DNA from: Hydrogenedens sp964549105
GTDB lineage: Bacteria; Hydrogenedentota; Hydrogenedentia; Hydrogenedentales; Hydrogenedentaceae
Assembly: GCA_964549105.1 (NCBI GenBank)
Contig: CAZJTZ010000007.1
Coordinates: 1 to 64,000, forward strand
DNA length: 64,000 nt
Direction of reading: 5' to 3'
The position numbers and the translations under genes were made by a program. Of this stretch, positions 17,974-27,235 are shown in pieces (the stretch's first letter is position 1; each line of letters starts with the position of its first letter). Under the pieces are notes generated by a model that was not told the DNA's origin, did no database searches, and saw nothing but the letters and a program-made list of their open reading frames with translations.

Positions 17974-18555
17974 ATGCGACTCCTCATTATTATAGCATTG
18001 TCCATTTTGTCCTTTATTGGGACTCTGGTCGGTATGTTGGCTCTTACAGGTAATCTGTCAGGCGACTCCTTCAAAAAATTAACAGAGCCAGCCAAAACTC
18101 AGCAGAGTGTTACAGTAACCCAAACCCAGCCTGTTCCCCAGGATGATTCCATAACTACATTGATTGAACAAATAAAAAAGCGGGAAGAGAACTTAAAGAA
18201 GAGAGAAGAAGAGTTAAATAAAAAGGAGGAAGAGATAAAGGTAAAATCTCAGGAATTAGAACAGATGCAAACAAAAGTTGAATCTATTCAAAAAGAACTG
18301 AGTTCCAAAGTAGAGCAAAGCCAGCAGGAAAAATCCGTCCAAATGCAAACCATTGCGACAACGATTAGTGGAATGAAACCTGATAAAGCAGCAGAACGAT
18401 TAAAGACAATGAGCCCAGAGGAGATAGCAGAAATCCTTTCTTATGTAAAGCCCAAAGAGAGAGGCAAAATAGTAGAGGCTCTGGATGCACAGTTAGCAAC
18501 GCAAGTACTTCAAGCATTACAAAAGGTCCCAGCAGCCAGCCCACCTTCATCATAA
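17974..18555 (+). CDS. MotE-like flagellar protein with MgtE-type N-domain
   Basis: This 193-residue protein has an N-terminal membrane anchor (about 2-26), a Glu/Lys-rich coiled coil (about 65-115) and a C-terminal domain resembling the MgtE intracellular N-domain/FliG fold: ISGMKPDKAAERLKTMSPEEIAEIL, then a VKPKERGKIVEALD repeat. This arrangement is found in MotE/YlxF-type proteins encoded between fliJ and fliK in many flagellar operons. MotE proteins assist stator assembly in some bacteria; that role here is inferred from architecture and position. Confidence 0.8.
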   Translation: MRLLIIIALSILSFIGTLVGMLALTGNLSGDSFKKLTEPAKTQQSVTVTQTQPVPQDDSITTLIEQIKKREENLKKREEELNKKEEEIKVKSQELEQMQTKVESIQKELSSKVEQSQQEKSVQMQTIATTISGMKPDKAAERLKTMSPEEIAEILSYVKPKERGKIVEALDAQLATQVLQALQKVPAASPPSS

Positions 18556-18623
18556 GTCTTGTCCCCCTATATCCTAATTTCTAAAAAATTTGTCCATCCC
18601 AATTTTATTGAGGAGGTAAATCC

Positions 18624-20180
18624 ATGATTAACAGTGTCATGAGTAGCGTTCCCTTTCCTATAGCGGGAGATTCTACGAAAGTAGACACCTCCCAGAATGT
18701 TCAAACAAACAGTGAAATCCCATTTGAACAGGTGTTAAGTATCCTTATGGCTCAGATAGGTATGTTTACAGTAGCACAGCAACCCAATACCAATGATATG
18801 AAAAATATGTCAAATAGTGGTGAAGAAAATATAGAATGTCAGCCAGTAGAAACCTGTGCTCTACTTCAACCCATAGTCGCTAATGATTTAGGTATTGATA
18901 TGGCAAGTGCACAAACAGCGGGAATGCCTCAAATTATAGAGACAGAACAAATTACGATTCCAGAACAATCCAATAATACTAATACTTCTGACCCGAAATA
19001 TAATACAGCAGCAAACATTACGGAAAACGAAACAACACAAGACTCAAGCCCTGCAAATGTAGAAGGATTACAGGGTGAATTAATATTGAGATTAAATGAA
19101 GAAACCGTAGAAATGCAGATTAAATTTGTAGAAGAGCAGAGTAACTCGACATCACCTATATCCAATAGCGTTGAAACTTTAACTGAAGGGAAAAATACAT
19201 CTACAAAGTCAAACGATTCAATTATATCTGTGGATACACCTAAAAACACTATAGCGACAAATTCAAACCAGAGTGAAGAAGGTAATGCCACAGATATAAA
19301 TGCGGTTCAAAAAAAGTTACAGATTAACAATGCTGAATTATTGAGTTCTTTACCTTTAAAGGAATTAAAAAATGAAGAGACACTAACACAACGAGGGAAT
19401 CTCCAAAATATTAGCACTCAAATAGAAAAGTTGCTTTTACATACGGAAAAACAGCATTCAGATAAGCAACAAGATTTGGGTAATACCCTTTTGGCAAAAG
19501 GACAACAGCAATTGGAAGATATGTTAATTAAAACAAAAGAAAATTTGCTCGTAGAAGATGCAATTTCAAAGTTTGATTTAGATTTAGGAAACCAGAACAC
19601 TTCCCATTCTAACCGTAAGATGGATGTAACAAAATCGGCAGATTCTTTATTGATAACTTCATCTCTTAAATCAACAAAAGAAACATTAGATACCGCTTTG
19701 CCAGAGGTTCACTCTATACTACCGTCAGAACCTCAGGAAGTTGTTTCAACCCTTTCCTCTTTGAAATCTGTATTAACAGAGCAAATAAAATTTACCGTTA
19801 ATTCAGGATTAAAAACAGTGAGAATAAAGTTGGAACCAGAATCTTTGGGTATGCTGGAAATAAAGATTCAGGAACACTCAGGAAAGATTGGGATTCAATT
19901 AAGCACTCCTAATAACGAAGTTCAAAAAGTCCTGTCACAAAATTTGCCTCAACTATGGGAGACACTGAAACACGAAGGAATCTTTACAAAAGATGTTCAG
20001 GTCATTTCAACAGGAACGATGAACCTTATGTTAAATCAAGAACCTTATTCTCACCAGTTTTCACAGGAAACCCATTCAGAACCTGTTACTCATTTTATTC
20101 AACAGGAATTAGAACAAAATAGCGAAGAAACAAAATCTATACCAAAGTATCATGATGGCGCATTAAACTTATGGATATAG
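18624..20180 (+). CDS. fliK: Flagellar hook-length control protein FliK
   Basis: FliK is the secreted molecular ruler that fixes hook length and switches export specificity. The 518-residue protein has a long, Asn/Ser/Thr/Gln-rich disordered N-terminal region (about 1-380). A compact C-terminal Flg_hook domain follows, including TVRIKLEPESLGMLEIKI, the core FliK signature (L-x-P-x-x-L-G), then LSTPNNEVQKVL. A strong GAGGAGG ribosome-binding site precedes the ATG. It stands immediately before flgD and flgE, the genes whose products it regulates. Confidence 0.92.
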   Translation: MINSVMSSVPFPIAGDSTKVDTSQNVQTNSEIPFEQVLSILMAQIGMFTVAQQPNTNDMKNMSNSGEENIECQPVETCALLQPIVANDLGIDMASAQTAGMPQIIETEQITIPEQSNNTNTSDPKYNTAANITENETTQDSSPANVEGLQGELILRLNEETVEMQIKFVEEQSNSTSPISNSVETLTEGKNTSTKSNDSIISVDTPKNTIATNSNQSEEGNATDINAVQKKLQINNAELLSSLPLKELKNEETLTQRGNLQNISTQIEKLLLHTEKQHSDKQQDLGNTLLAKGQQQLEDMLIKTKENLLVEDAISKFDLDLGNQNTSHSNRKMDVTKSADSLLITSSLKSTKETLDTALPEVHSILPSEPQEVVSTLSSLKSVLTEQIKFTVNSGLKTVRIKLEPESLGMLEIKIQEHSGKIGIQLSTPNNEVQKVLSQNLPQLWETLKHEGIFTKDVQVISTGTMNLMLNQEPYSHQFSQETHSEPVTHFIQQELEQNSEETKSIPKYHDGALNLWI

Positions 20181-20193
20181 AAGGAGAATATAT

Positions 20194-20805
20194 ATGAACG
20201 CAATGATACAGTTTAAGTCAAATGTCTTAGGGAATCATTCCCCTACCTCATCCCAGAGAACAGAAGCACTGAAAGAAATGTATTCTATGTACCAGGCAAG
20301 AAGGAAAGGGATACTCCAAAATTATCTAGAAAAAGTTCTTGGATCTAATGGTGCAAAAAGTTTGTCTCTTGCAAAATCAGCAGAGACTTCTACAAAAGAA
20401 AATGATACAAACGCAACAGCTACATCCTCGAATAAACTTAGTTCAGATACTTTTTTACAATTGTTAGTTATGCAGATGCAGTATCAAGACCCATTAGAAC
20501 CTGTTCAAAATACAGATATGCTCGCACAATTAGCTCAATTTTCAGCATTGGAGCAATCTATCCAAACAAATGCAGGTATTGAAAATTTACAAAAAGATAT
20601 ACAAGCCTTAACAAAAAATGTTCAATATATGTCGTTGAGTGCAAGCCAACAAATGATTGGTAAATATATCGAGGGCTCATTGTCGGATGGCACTCCTGTC
20701 AAAGGAAAAGTAGAATCCGTATCTATCGAGAATGATTCTGTAATTTTGAATGTAGGTTCAAACAAGGTTCCGCTAACAAATGTCCAGAATGTTCGGATAG
20801 AGTAG
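20194..20805 (+). CDS. flgD: Flagellar hook capping/assembly protein FlgD
   Basis: FlgD forms the temporary cap under which hook subunits polymerise. In the 203 residues the conserved FlgD N-terminal block is unmistakable: FLQLLVMQMQYQDPLEP, then NTDMLAQLAQFSALEQ. The C-terminal half is a short version of the FlgD Tudor-like part (MIGKYIEGSLSDGTPVKGKV). FlgD proteins without the larger C-terminal Ig/FLG domain are common outside Enterobacteria. An AAGGAG site lies eight bases before the ATG. Confidence 0.94.
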   Translation: MNAMIQFKSNVLGNHSPTSSQRTEALKEMYSMYQARRKGILQNYLEKVLGSNGAKSLSLAKSAETSTKENDTNATATSSNKLSSDTFLQLLVMQMQYQDPLEPVQNTDMLAQLAQFSALEQSIQTNAGIENLQKDIQALTKNVQYMSLSASQQMIGKYIEGSLSDGTPVKGKVESVSIENDSVILNVGSNKVPLTNVQNVRIE

Positions 20806-20888
20806 ATTAATTTTTGTGAGTATGTTTTTGTTTTTGTAATGCAGAAAAAAATAAAAAACTATAAAAATAAAGTAAAGGAGATATAATT

Positions 20889-22148
20889 ATGGGAATGGCA
20901 ATGTTAACAGCAGTAACAGGTTTGCAGTCTCATCAAACTAAATTGGATGTGATTGCGAACAATATCGCAAATGTAAATACCGTTGGCTACCGTTCATCTC
21001 GAGTTTTATTTCAGGATTTGTTTTCACAAATGTTAAGAGGTGGCTCTGCTCCTGTGGGTAATTTTGGAGGTTCCAATCCACAACAAGTGGGTCTGGGTGT
21101 CCGGATTGCAAGTATTGATGTAAATCATCAGCAGGGTTCTCTTTTATCCACAGGTGTTTCCTCAGATTTGGCAATTCAGGGGAATGGCTTTTTTGTGTTA
21201 AGTGATGGTTTAAAATCAGCCTTTACCCGAGATGGCTCATTTGATTTAAATGCAAATGGAATGCTTATTGACCCGGCAACAGGTATGCGAGTTCAGGGAT
21301 ATATCGCAGATGAAACCGGTACGGTAAATACAGATAGACCCCCACAGGATATTACTATTCCAATTGGAAGTGCAGGCATTGTTCGTTCTACAAGTAATGT
21401 ATATTTAATCGGCAATTTGAACGCAAATGCACCCACGGTTCCTACCCCAACCACTGTAACTCGAACCATTGAAGTGTATGACTCTTTAGGAACGGCTCGT
21501 TTACTTACGATTAATTTTACAAAGCAGGCAACACCTGCCAACCAGTGGCTATGGCAGGCTACCTATGATGGGAACAATGTCGGCAATGGCGCTCTTAGTT
21601 TTGGTACTACAGGCGACCTTCCTGATGGGACGACAGGGGCTATTACTATTCCAGCCGCTTTAATGAATACTACCGGTTCGCAACCTAACGATTTAACATT
21701 TAATATTGATTTTTCCGAACTTACTCAGATGGCAACCGATGAAAGCGTAGGTAGCGATGTTTCTATCCGCTCACAAGATGGTTTTCCGAGAGGTGTCCTC
21801 GAAAGTTTTAATATCGGAGCAAATGGAGAAATTATTGGTGTTTTTAGCAATGGACTTACCCGTGTTTTTGCTCAGGTAGCCCTGGCAACTTTTTCTAATG
21901 TAGGTGGACTCGTTCGTGACGGGAATAATATGTACCTTGAAACACCTGCTTCTGGAGTACCCCAGATAGGTTCACCTCGTTTAGGGGGTAGGGGAACAGT
22001 TTCAGGCGGTGTTTTGGAAAATTCAAATGTAGATTTAGGAACAGAATTTAGTTCATTAATTGTAACTCAGAGAGGCTTCCAGGCAAATGCTCGAACAATA
22101 ACCGCAGCAGATACACTTCTTCAGGAAACAGTTAATTTAGGAAGATAA
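20889..22148 (+). CDS. flgE: Flagellar hook protein FlgE
   Basis: This 419-residue hook subunit has the N-terminal flagellar rod/hook signature (NNIANVNTVGYRSSRVLF) and a central region with IQGNGFFVLSDG and the hook D1 element. The C-terminal coiled region ends in FSSLIVTQRGFQANARTI and LLQETVNLGR, typical of FlgE and FlgF-type proteins. The length and place after flgD favour FlgE. A strong AAGGAG precedes the ATG, and a strong terminator follows. Confidence 0.94.
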   Translation: MGMAMLTAVTGLQSHQTKLDVIANNIANVNTVGYRSSRVLFQDLFSQMLRGGSAPVGNFGGSNPQQVGLGVRIASIDVNHQQGSLLSTGVSSDLAIQGNGFFVLSDGLKSAFTRDGSFDLNANGMLIDPATGMRVQGYIADETGTVNTDRPPQDITIPIGSAGIVRSTSNVYLIGNLNANAPTVPTPTTVTRTIEVYDSLGTARLLTINFTKQATPANQWLWQATYDGNNVGNGALSFGTTGDLPDGTTGAITIPAALMNTTGSQPNDLTFNIDFSELTQMATDESVGSDVSIRSQDGFPRGVLESFNIGANGEIIGVFSNGLTRVFAQVALATFSNVGGLVRDGNNMYLETPASGVPQIGSPRLGGRGTVSGGVLENSNVDLGTEFSSLIVTQRGFQANARTITAADTLLQETVNLGR

Positions 22149-22197
22149 TCCTTTAGATGGTATTAACAGACAAAATTCAGAGTTTGTAATTTAAAAT

Positions 22198-22236
22198 ATG
22201 GGCTGAAGTAAAAAATACTTCAGCCCATTTTTTTTG
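22198..22236 (+). terminator. Strong intrinsic terminator after flgE
   Basis: A perfect 13-bp stem (22198-22210 with 22216-22228) with a five-base loop is followed by eight T residues. It ends the fliF-flgE transcription unit and implies that motA onwards has its own promoter. Confidence 0.95.
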
Positions 22237-22357
22237 TTTATTAATAGCAAAAAAACTTGTAATCATGTTAGAATACAACAAATATAAAAAATACATTATA
22301 TTTATATATTTAGCAATAAAAAGTTGATATATTATAATATTTAGATGAGGGAGTTCT

Positions 22358-23131
22358 ATGGATTTAGCGACTGTAATAGGACTTATTGCAGGCATAACTC
22401 TTACAATCGTTTCCATACTTATGGGAGGAGAGATAAGTATTTTCATTAATATTCCATCTCTTATCCTTGTCGCAGGTGGAACTATTGCCTCTACTTTAAT
22501 AAACTATCCTTTAGGTGATGTATTAAAAGTTTTCAACACAGTCAAAAATTCGTTTATTCAAAGACTTACACCTGTTGAAACTTTAATTGAAAAACTTGTT
22601 GAATTTGCTACGATTGCAAGAAGGGAAGGAATACTGGCACTGGAAGGTCCAGCCTCTGAATTAGACGATGATTTTTTACAGCGAGGGATACAATTGGCTG
22701 TTGACGGTACAGCACCAGAATTGCTTAAAGATATTCTTACAACAGAATTAGCCTTTATGGAAGATAGACATGCTTTAGGTCAGGCCGTTCTAATGGCGAT
22801 GGCTGCTTATGCCCCTGCTTATGGGATGATTGGAACACTTATTGGCTTGGTGCAAATGCTTTCTACTATGGAGGACCCCTCTCTCATTGGAGCAGGTATG
22901 GCAGTCGCTATTTTGACGACCCTTTACGGTGCCTTGATAGCAAACTTAATGATATTGCCTCTTGCAGGAAAACTAAAAGTCCGAACCGCAGAAGAATTGC
23001 TTCTGCGCGAAGTCGTTATAGAAGGAATATTATCAATCCAATCGGGGGATAATCCTCGCATTGTTGAACAAAAGTTAAAGGCATTCATCGCACCTGATTT
23101 GCGGAAACATATTATTACGGGGAAAAAATAA
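22358..23131 (+). CDS. motA: Flagellar motor stator protein MotA
   Basis: MotA forms the ion-conducting stator with MotB. The 257 residues contain four transmembrane segments (about 5-25, 33-50, 147-170, 182-203) and a large cytoplasmic loop between the second and third. The MotA/TolQ/ExbB signature MAAYAPAYGMIGTLIGLVQM lies in the third helix region. A GAGGGAG site precedes the ATG. motB starts four bases after the stop, the usual coupled pair. Whether H+ or Na+ is used cannot be decided from this reading. Confidence 0.96.
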   Translation: MDLATVIGLIAGITLTIVSILMGGEISIFINIPSLILVAGGTIASTLINYPLGDVLKVFNTVKNSFIQRLTPVETLIEKLVEFATIARREGILALEGPASELDDDFLQRGIQLAVDGTAPELLKDILTTELAFMEDRHALGQAVLMAMAAYAPAYGMIGTLIGLVQMLSTMEDPSLIGAGMAVAILTTLYGALIANLMILPLAGKLKVRTAEELLLREVVIEGILSIQSGDNPRIVEQKLKAFIAPDLRKHIITGKK

Positions 23132-23134
23132 GTT

Positions 23135-23875
23135 ATGCCCAGAGAAAGAAAGAAACAGACAGAGGGAGAGGGTGGAGCACCCGGATGGGTCGTGACTTAT
23201 GGCGATATGATGAGTTTGCTTCTGACTTTCTTTATATTGCTCATGTCTTTTTCTACTATTAGTGAAAAAGATTTTGAAAAAGCCATGGGCTCTCTCGAAG
23301 GAGCATTAAGTCTTTTTCCTCAGAGCGCTAGTGTTATGAATAGAAACACTATGGGAAAACGACAACACCGAGAAAAAATGCAACAGGCTGCTCAGAAACT
23401 TGCAGAAGAAATGCAAATTATAGGACAGGATAAGCAAATCAAAGTTGAATATGATGCAAAAGGTGGAATAAAAATAACCTTGCCTGATACAGTGTTATTT
23501 GACAGAGGTAGTGCAGAATTAAAATCCGAATCATTTCCTGTGATTGAAACAATAACAAAAATATTAGAGAGTTTAACAGATATTTTTATCGAGATTAAAG
23601 GACACACAGATAATACACCTATAATTAACAACCCTCAATTCAGAGATAATTATGATTTAAGTTATTATCGTGCTGACCAGGTAATGAGAAAACTGTTATC
23701 CGTTAGTAGTTCACTTTCCCCTGAAATGTTCGAAGTCACGGCTTGTGGCCCCAGTCAACCCTTGACTACCAATTTAACAGAAGAAGGTAGAAAAGAAAAT
23801 CGTCGCGTGGAGATTTTTGTGCGTGGATTTTTAGGTGAAGAAGAAAAGGAACTTATTCAAAAGGGAGCACATTGA
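23135..23875 (+). CDS. motB: Flagellar motor stator protein MotB
   Basis: This 246-residue protein has one transmembrane helix (about 25-42) preceded by WVVTYGDMMSLLLTF, which carries the ion-binding Asp at residue 24. A plug/linker and a C-terminal OmpA-like peptidoglycan-binding domain follow (LFDRGSAELKSES, IKGHTDNTPI, then NRRVEIFV). It anchors the stator to the cell wall. Length and architecture are canonical. It is translationally coupled to motA and precedes fliL. Confidence 0.96.
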   Translation: MPRERKKQTEGEGGAPGWVVTYGDMMSLLLTFFILLMSFSTISEKDFEKAMGSLEGALSLFPQSASVMNRNTMGKRQHREKMQQAAQKLAEEMQIIGQDKQIKVEYDAKGGIKITLPDTVLFDRGSAELKSESFPVIETITKILESLTDIFIEIKGHTDNTPIINNPQFRDNYDLSYYRADQVMRKLLSVSSSLSPEMFEVTACGPSQPLTTNLTEEGRKENRRVEIFVRGFLGEEEKELIQKGAH

Positions 23876-23939
23876 CTTTATAATTCAAATTATGTTTTTC
23901 TATTAGAATATTAAAGTTTATTATGTAAGGAAAATATTT

Positions 23940-24488
23940 ATGGCAGACGAAAAAGCACCTGAACAACAAGGGCAACAAAAAGCATCGTCAAACATTATAA
24001 AATTGCTCCTTATCGGAGGAGCAAGCATATTAGTTCCGGCGATTGTTGCAGTGGTAGTATTTTTGTTTGTATTAAAGCCTATATTGGTAAAATCTAATAC
24101 AGATACTTCCCCAGTAGAGAATGTTACCGATGTAGGCGACACCATTCCTTCAACAGCCGTTATTGTTAAATTTGATGAAGCCCAGGCAACTGTCATATCT
24201 CAGAAATCAGATTCTCCTTCTCCGTTGTTAATTTATCAGGTAGCCCTATCTTGCTCAGGACCTGAAGTTTCTGCTGTAATAGAAGGGAAGAAAGAATATT
24301 TTACTGCTTTGATTAATAAAATTCATCGAAATAGAACCCAAACAGAGCTAAATGACCCCGGAGTCCAGGAAGCATTGTTAAAACAAACGAAAAATGAGGC
24401 AAATCAGTTATTAAAAAAATTGGCTCCGGGAATAAACGGCAGTATACTGGAAGTGATGTATCTTAAATATACAATTGTGGAATTATAA
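23940..24488 (+). CDS. fliL: Flagellar basal-body associated protein FliL
   Basis: FliL forms a ring around the stator and modulates its activity. This 182-residue protein has a short cytoplasmic N-terminus and a transmembrane segment at about 27-50. Its periplasmic FliL domain includes GPEVSAVIEGKKEYF and the C-terminal ILEVMYLKYTIVEL. An AAGGAA site precedes the ATG. fliN follows after two bases, in the place normally occupied by fliM. Confidence 0.88.
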   Translation: MADEKAPEQQGQQKASSNIIKLLLIGGASILVPAIVAVVVFLFVLKPILVKSNTDTSPVENVTDVGDTIPSTAVIVKFDEAQATVISQKSDSPSPLLIYQVALSCSGPEVSAVIEGKKEYFTALINKIHRNRTQTELNDPGVQEALLKQTKNEANQLLKKLAPGINGSILEVMYLKYTIVEL

Positions 24489-24490
24489 AA

Positions 24491-24820
24491 ATGACAATAC
24501 AAAACACGGAAAATGTGTCTAATTTTGTGCCCTCAGAGAATTTAGATAAAGGAGGGACGGCTTCCATCCACCTCAATTTAAATGATTTGGCAGAAATTCC
24601 AATCAATATTAGTGCAGAACTGGGACGGCGTAATATGAAGATTAGAGAAATTTTGAATTTGAAGAAAGGCTCAATTATCGCATTGAACAAACAAGCAGGG
24701 GAACTGGCAGATATATTTTCTAACGGAGTTTTTATTGGAAGAGGAGAAATGATTGTCCTATCAGACAGTTTACATGTTCGCATCGTTGAAATTGAAGGTT
24801 ATTCAAAAGATGAAGAATAA
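24491..24820 (+). CDS. fliN: Flagellar motor switch protein FliN
   Basis: This 109-residue protein is a single SpoA/FliN domain: IPINISAELGRRNMKIREIL, KGSIIALNKQAGELADIF, then a VFIGRGEMIVLSDSLHVRI segment. It forms the lower C-ring and directs export cargo with FliH. It is the usual size for FliN without a CheC-like extension. It follows fliL directly, with no fliM between them, and overlaps the start of fliO. Confidence 0.94.
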   Translation: MTIQNTENVSNFVPSENLDKGGTASIHLNLNDLAEIPINISAELGRRNMKIREILNLKKGSIIALNKQAGELADIFSNGVFIGRGEMIVLSDSLHVRIVEIEGYSKDEE

Positions 24821-25622
24821 AAAAATATTTTTTTGTATTGTTGTTACTTTCTTTTTGTCTTTGCTTTGTTCTTATATTTTCTGTGATGAGGGAAATTCGC
24901 TCCCAGAAAAGGAAAATGTATTAGATAAATTAAAAGACCCTAAACAATATATAGAGCAAAATAATGAAAAAATGAAACAAGAAAAAGAGGGAGAATCTTC
25001 TTCGCCTTTACCACAAAAGAATACTGCTTCTCCAAATAATGGTTGGTTTTTATTCCATCAGAAAATTTGGGACACAGAACAATCGAGCATAATAGAAGGG
25101 GAAGAGACTTCACCTTCGACAAAAATATCTTCAATAGAGTCTTCATGGGTTTACTATTTTTTTAGAACAATCATAGCCCTTATTTTTGTAGTAGGTTTAA
25201 TATTAGTATTCTTAGGCGGTTTGCGATATTTATCGCAGAAAGGACATAAAGGAATAAAATCTATTGGAAAAGTGATTGGGATTCTTTACTTATCCCCTAA
25301 AGCACGGATTTATTATGTTCAAAGCATGGGTAAGGTTTTTGTCCTAGGTATCTCTGGGGACCGGATGAGTCTACTATTTACTGTTCCAGAAGAGGATTTT
25401 TTTGCTTCAGTTTCTAACGAGGAAGTGCTTGAACCATCATTGACGCAGAAAAATTTTAACAAAGTATTGGACGAAGTTGAGTCGCGTATTCAGTCCAGGG
25501 TTTCTTCAGAAAAAGAAAATTTTATAGATAATGCAGATGATGAATTAGCATCCTTAAAAGTAGACATCCAAAGATTACAGCAAGTAATACGAGAAGAAAA
25601 AAGTGACTCTACGAAAAAATAG
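24810..25622 (+). CDS. fliO: Flagellar biosynthesis protein FliO
   Basis: FliO is a membrane chaperone for FliP assembly in the export gate. I place the start at ATG 24810 (270 residues), which overlaps the fliN stop and opens with a signal peptide (KNKKIFFCIVVTFFLSLLC); an earlier in-frame start at 24753 would lie deep in fliN. A second membrane segment near residues 115-136 (FRTIIALIFVVGLILVFLGG) is followed by the FliO domain (GKVIGILYLSPKARIYYVQS, then LGISGDRMSLL). A long charged region precedes the membrane segment. The C-terminal tail is coiled coil. Confidence 0.88.
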   Translation: MKNKKIFFCIVVTFFLSLLCSYIFCDEGNSLPEKENVLDKLKDPKQYIEQNNEKMKQEKEGESSSPLPQKNTASPNNGWFLFHQKIWDTEQSSIIEGEETSPSTKISSIESSWVYYFFRTIIALIFVVGLILVFLGGLRYLSQKGHKGIKSIGKVIGILYLSPKARIYYVQSMGKVFVLGISGDRMSLLFTVPEEDFFASVSNEEVLEPSLTQKNFNKVLDEVESRIQSRVSSEKENFIDNADDELASLKVDIQRLQQVIREEKSDSTKK

Positions 25623-26451
25623 TATTTTTATTTTAAATATAAGGAGAAATAAAAAGATATTTTCTTTAAGAAGTTGCATCTTCCTATTCTTTCTTTTCTT
25701 CTGTTTTTTATCCCTTGTGCCTGAGGGGAACATTTCTTATGCTCAACAGCCTTCACAAACTACTATAACCAATCCAATGGGGATTGACCTTGCAAAAACA
25801 GCCCAACAAGCAGTCGCACCTGAAAATCTTTCTACAACACTTGTTTTAGTATTACTTATTACAGCCCTAACATTAGCCCCCGCAATTCTTGTTATGACCA
25901 CATCATTTACAAGAATAATTGTAGTGCTGGGTTTCCTACGGCAGGCATTAGCCACACAGCAGACCCCACCCAATCAAGTCCTTATTGGATTAGCCCTGTT
26001 CTTGACCATGTTTATTATGATGCCTACCTACGAGAGAGTCAATAGCGAAGCAATACAACCCTATATTCGACAAGAAATGAGTCAGGCGGAAGCATTTAAT
26101 CATGCGTTAATTCCTGTTCGTGAGTTTATGTTTAAACAAACACGACCTCAGGAACTTAAAACAATGTTACAAATCTCAGGAAGAGGTAGACCCAATACTC
26201 CCGAGGATGTTCCAACCCATGTGCTTATCCCTGCTTTCGTGCTAAGTGAACTAAAAACAGCCTTTATGATAGGCTTTCTTTTGTATATCCCTTTCTTAAT
26301 TATTGATATGGTAGTGGCAAGTACCTTAATGGCTATGGGTATGATGATGTTGCCACCTATTTTTGTTTCACTACCCTTTAAAATTATACTCTTTGTTCTT
26401 GTAGATGGGTGGGCATTGGTCGTAGGCAATTTAGTCAGGAGTTTTCAATAA
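25603..26451 (+). CDS. fliP: Flagellar export gate protein FliP
   Basis: FliP builds the core of the flagellar type III export gate with FliQ and FliR. It has a cleavable signal peptide ending near SYA|QQ, then the conserved core: TLAPAILVMTTSFTRIIVVL, FLRQALATQQTPPNQVL, IGLALFLTMFIM, and near the C-terminus MGMMMLPPIFVSLPFKI. The GTG at 25603 (282 residues) overlaps fliO by 20 bases and has a poor ribosome-binding site. A better AAGGAG at 25641-25646 points to an in-frame ATA at 25657, so the exact start is uncertain. The fliQ-fliR-flhB-flhA genes that usually follow are absent here. Confidence 0.94.
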   Translation: MTLRKNSIFILNIRRNKKIFSLRSCIFLFFLFFCFLSLVPEGNISYAQQPSQTTITNPMGIDLAKTAQQAVAPENLSTTLVLVLLITALTLAPAILVMTTSFTRIIVVLGFLRQALATQQTPPNQVLIGLALFLTMFIMMPTYERVNSEAIQPYIRQEMSQAEAFNHALIPVREFMFKQTRPQELKTMLQISGRGRPNTPEDVPTHVLIPAFVLSELKTAFMIGFLLYIPFLIIDMVVASTLMAMGMMMLPPIFVSLPFKIILFVLVDGWALVVGNLVRSFQ

Positions 26452-26462
26452 AGGAATTTCCA

Positions 26463-26912
26463 GTGGATTTAGCAAAAATTGTAAAAATTTTTTTAGTCTT
26501 GGGAATTGTCGTAATAGGGGGTCCTATTTTACTCCAATTTTTGCCTGAACCGCTGAGTATGGAACGAATTATTGATGGACTTAAAAAATCCGATTTGGGA
26601 ATTACAGAAATACAAAAGGTAGAACCGCCGACGAATGAGTCCATTGCACAAATCCGTTTTGTAGTAAATGGTGCCTTTGCGGATATATATCAATATGATG
26701 ATGAAGGAAAAATTGCCCGATATGCAGAAATGTATAAACAAGACCCCGGAACAGCAATTGTCGAAGCATGGGGACTTGCCCAATCCCTGGGAGCGGCTCC
26801 TTCAAAAAATAAGCCCCAACGCGTAGCCCGAAGAAAAATGTATCTTCTCGTAGTGCAGGGTGAAGACACCGCCCTATTAGACCGCATTGTTAAAGTGTTC
26901 TCCGAATTATAA
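26463..26912 (+). CDS. Unknown single-pass membrane protein at end of flagellar operon
   Basis: Not recognised. From the GTG at 26463 (AAAGGA seven bases upstream, 12 bases after the fliP stop) it encodes 149 residues. It has one N-terminal transmembrane segment (about 6-26, ending PILLQFLP) and a soluble domain with basic residues near the end (RVARRKMYLLVV). An in-frame GTG at 26409 lies inside fliP and is less likely. Its tight position after fliP suggests a flagellar or export accessory role, which is inference only. Confidence 0.72.
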   Translation: MDLAKIVKIFLVLGIVVIGGPILLQFLPEPLSMERIIDGLKKSDLGITEIQKVEPPTNESIAQIRFVVNGAFADIYQYDDEGKIARYAEMYKQDPGTAIVEAWGLAQSLGAAPSKNKPQRVARRKMYLLVVQGEDTALLDRIVKVFSEL

Positions 26913-27235
26913 TTATTAAAGACATTTCACAAAAATCCACTAAAAAGTATTAGGAAGTTATTGTTTGTTTAGAATTGTAAAAAATAAGTTTTAAGTAACT
27001 ATTGGCTTTAAGATTTCTTATTTTGTTCGAAATGACAAAAGGACCATAGATAACAGAGAAAAAGTTTAGAACAATAGAGAAATAAACCCGAAATAATATA
27101 AGACAGGTCCTAAGGGTATGTATAAAGCAACAAAACCCGTTATCATTTCGAAGTCATTCTCTTCTGTAATTTAGGAATTACCTCTTCTGTCATTTATTTT
27201 TTGTTGGACAATTGCGTTTCTGGCTATAGAATATT
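26913..27235. other. Intergenic region between convergent operons
   Basis: No gene is seen in these 323 bases, which lie between convergent transcription units. There is a 10-base inverted repeat, TTCGAAATGA at 27026-27035 with its complement at 27143-27152, and a small hairpin of GTAATT/AATTAC near 27166. Neither has a terminator-like T-run, and the function is unknown. Confidence 0.5.
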
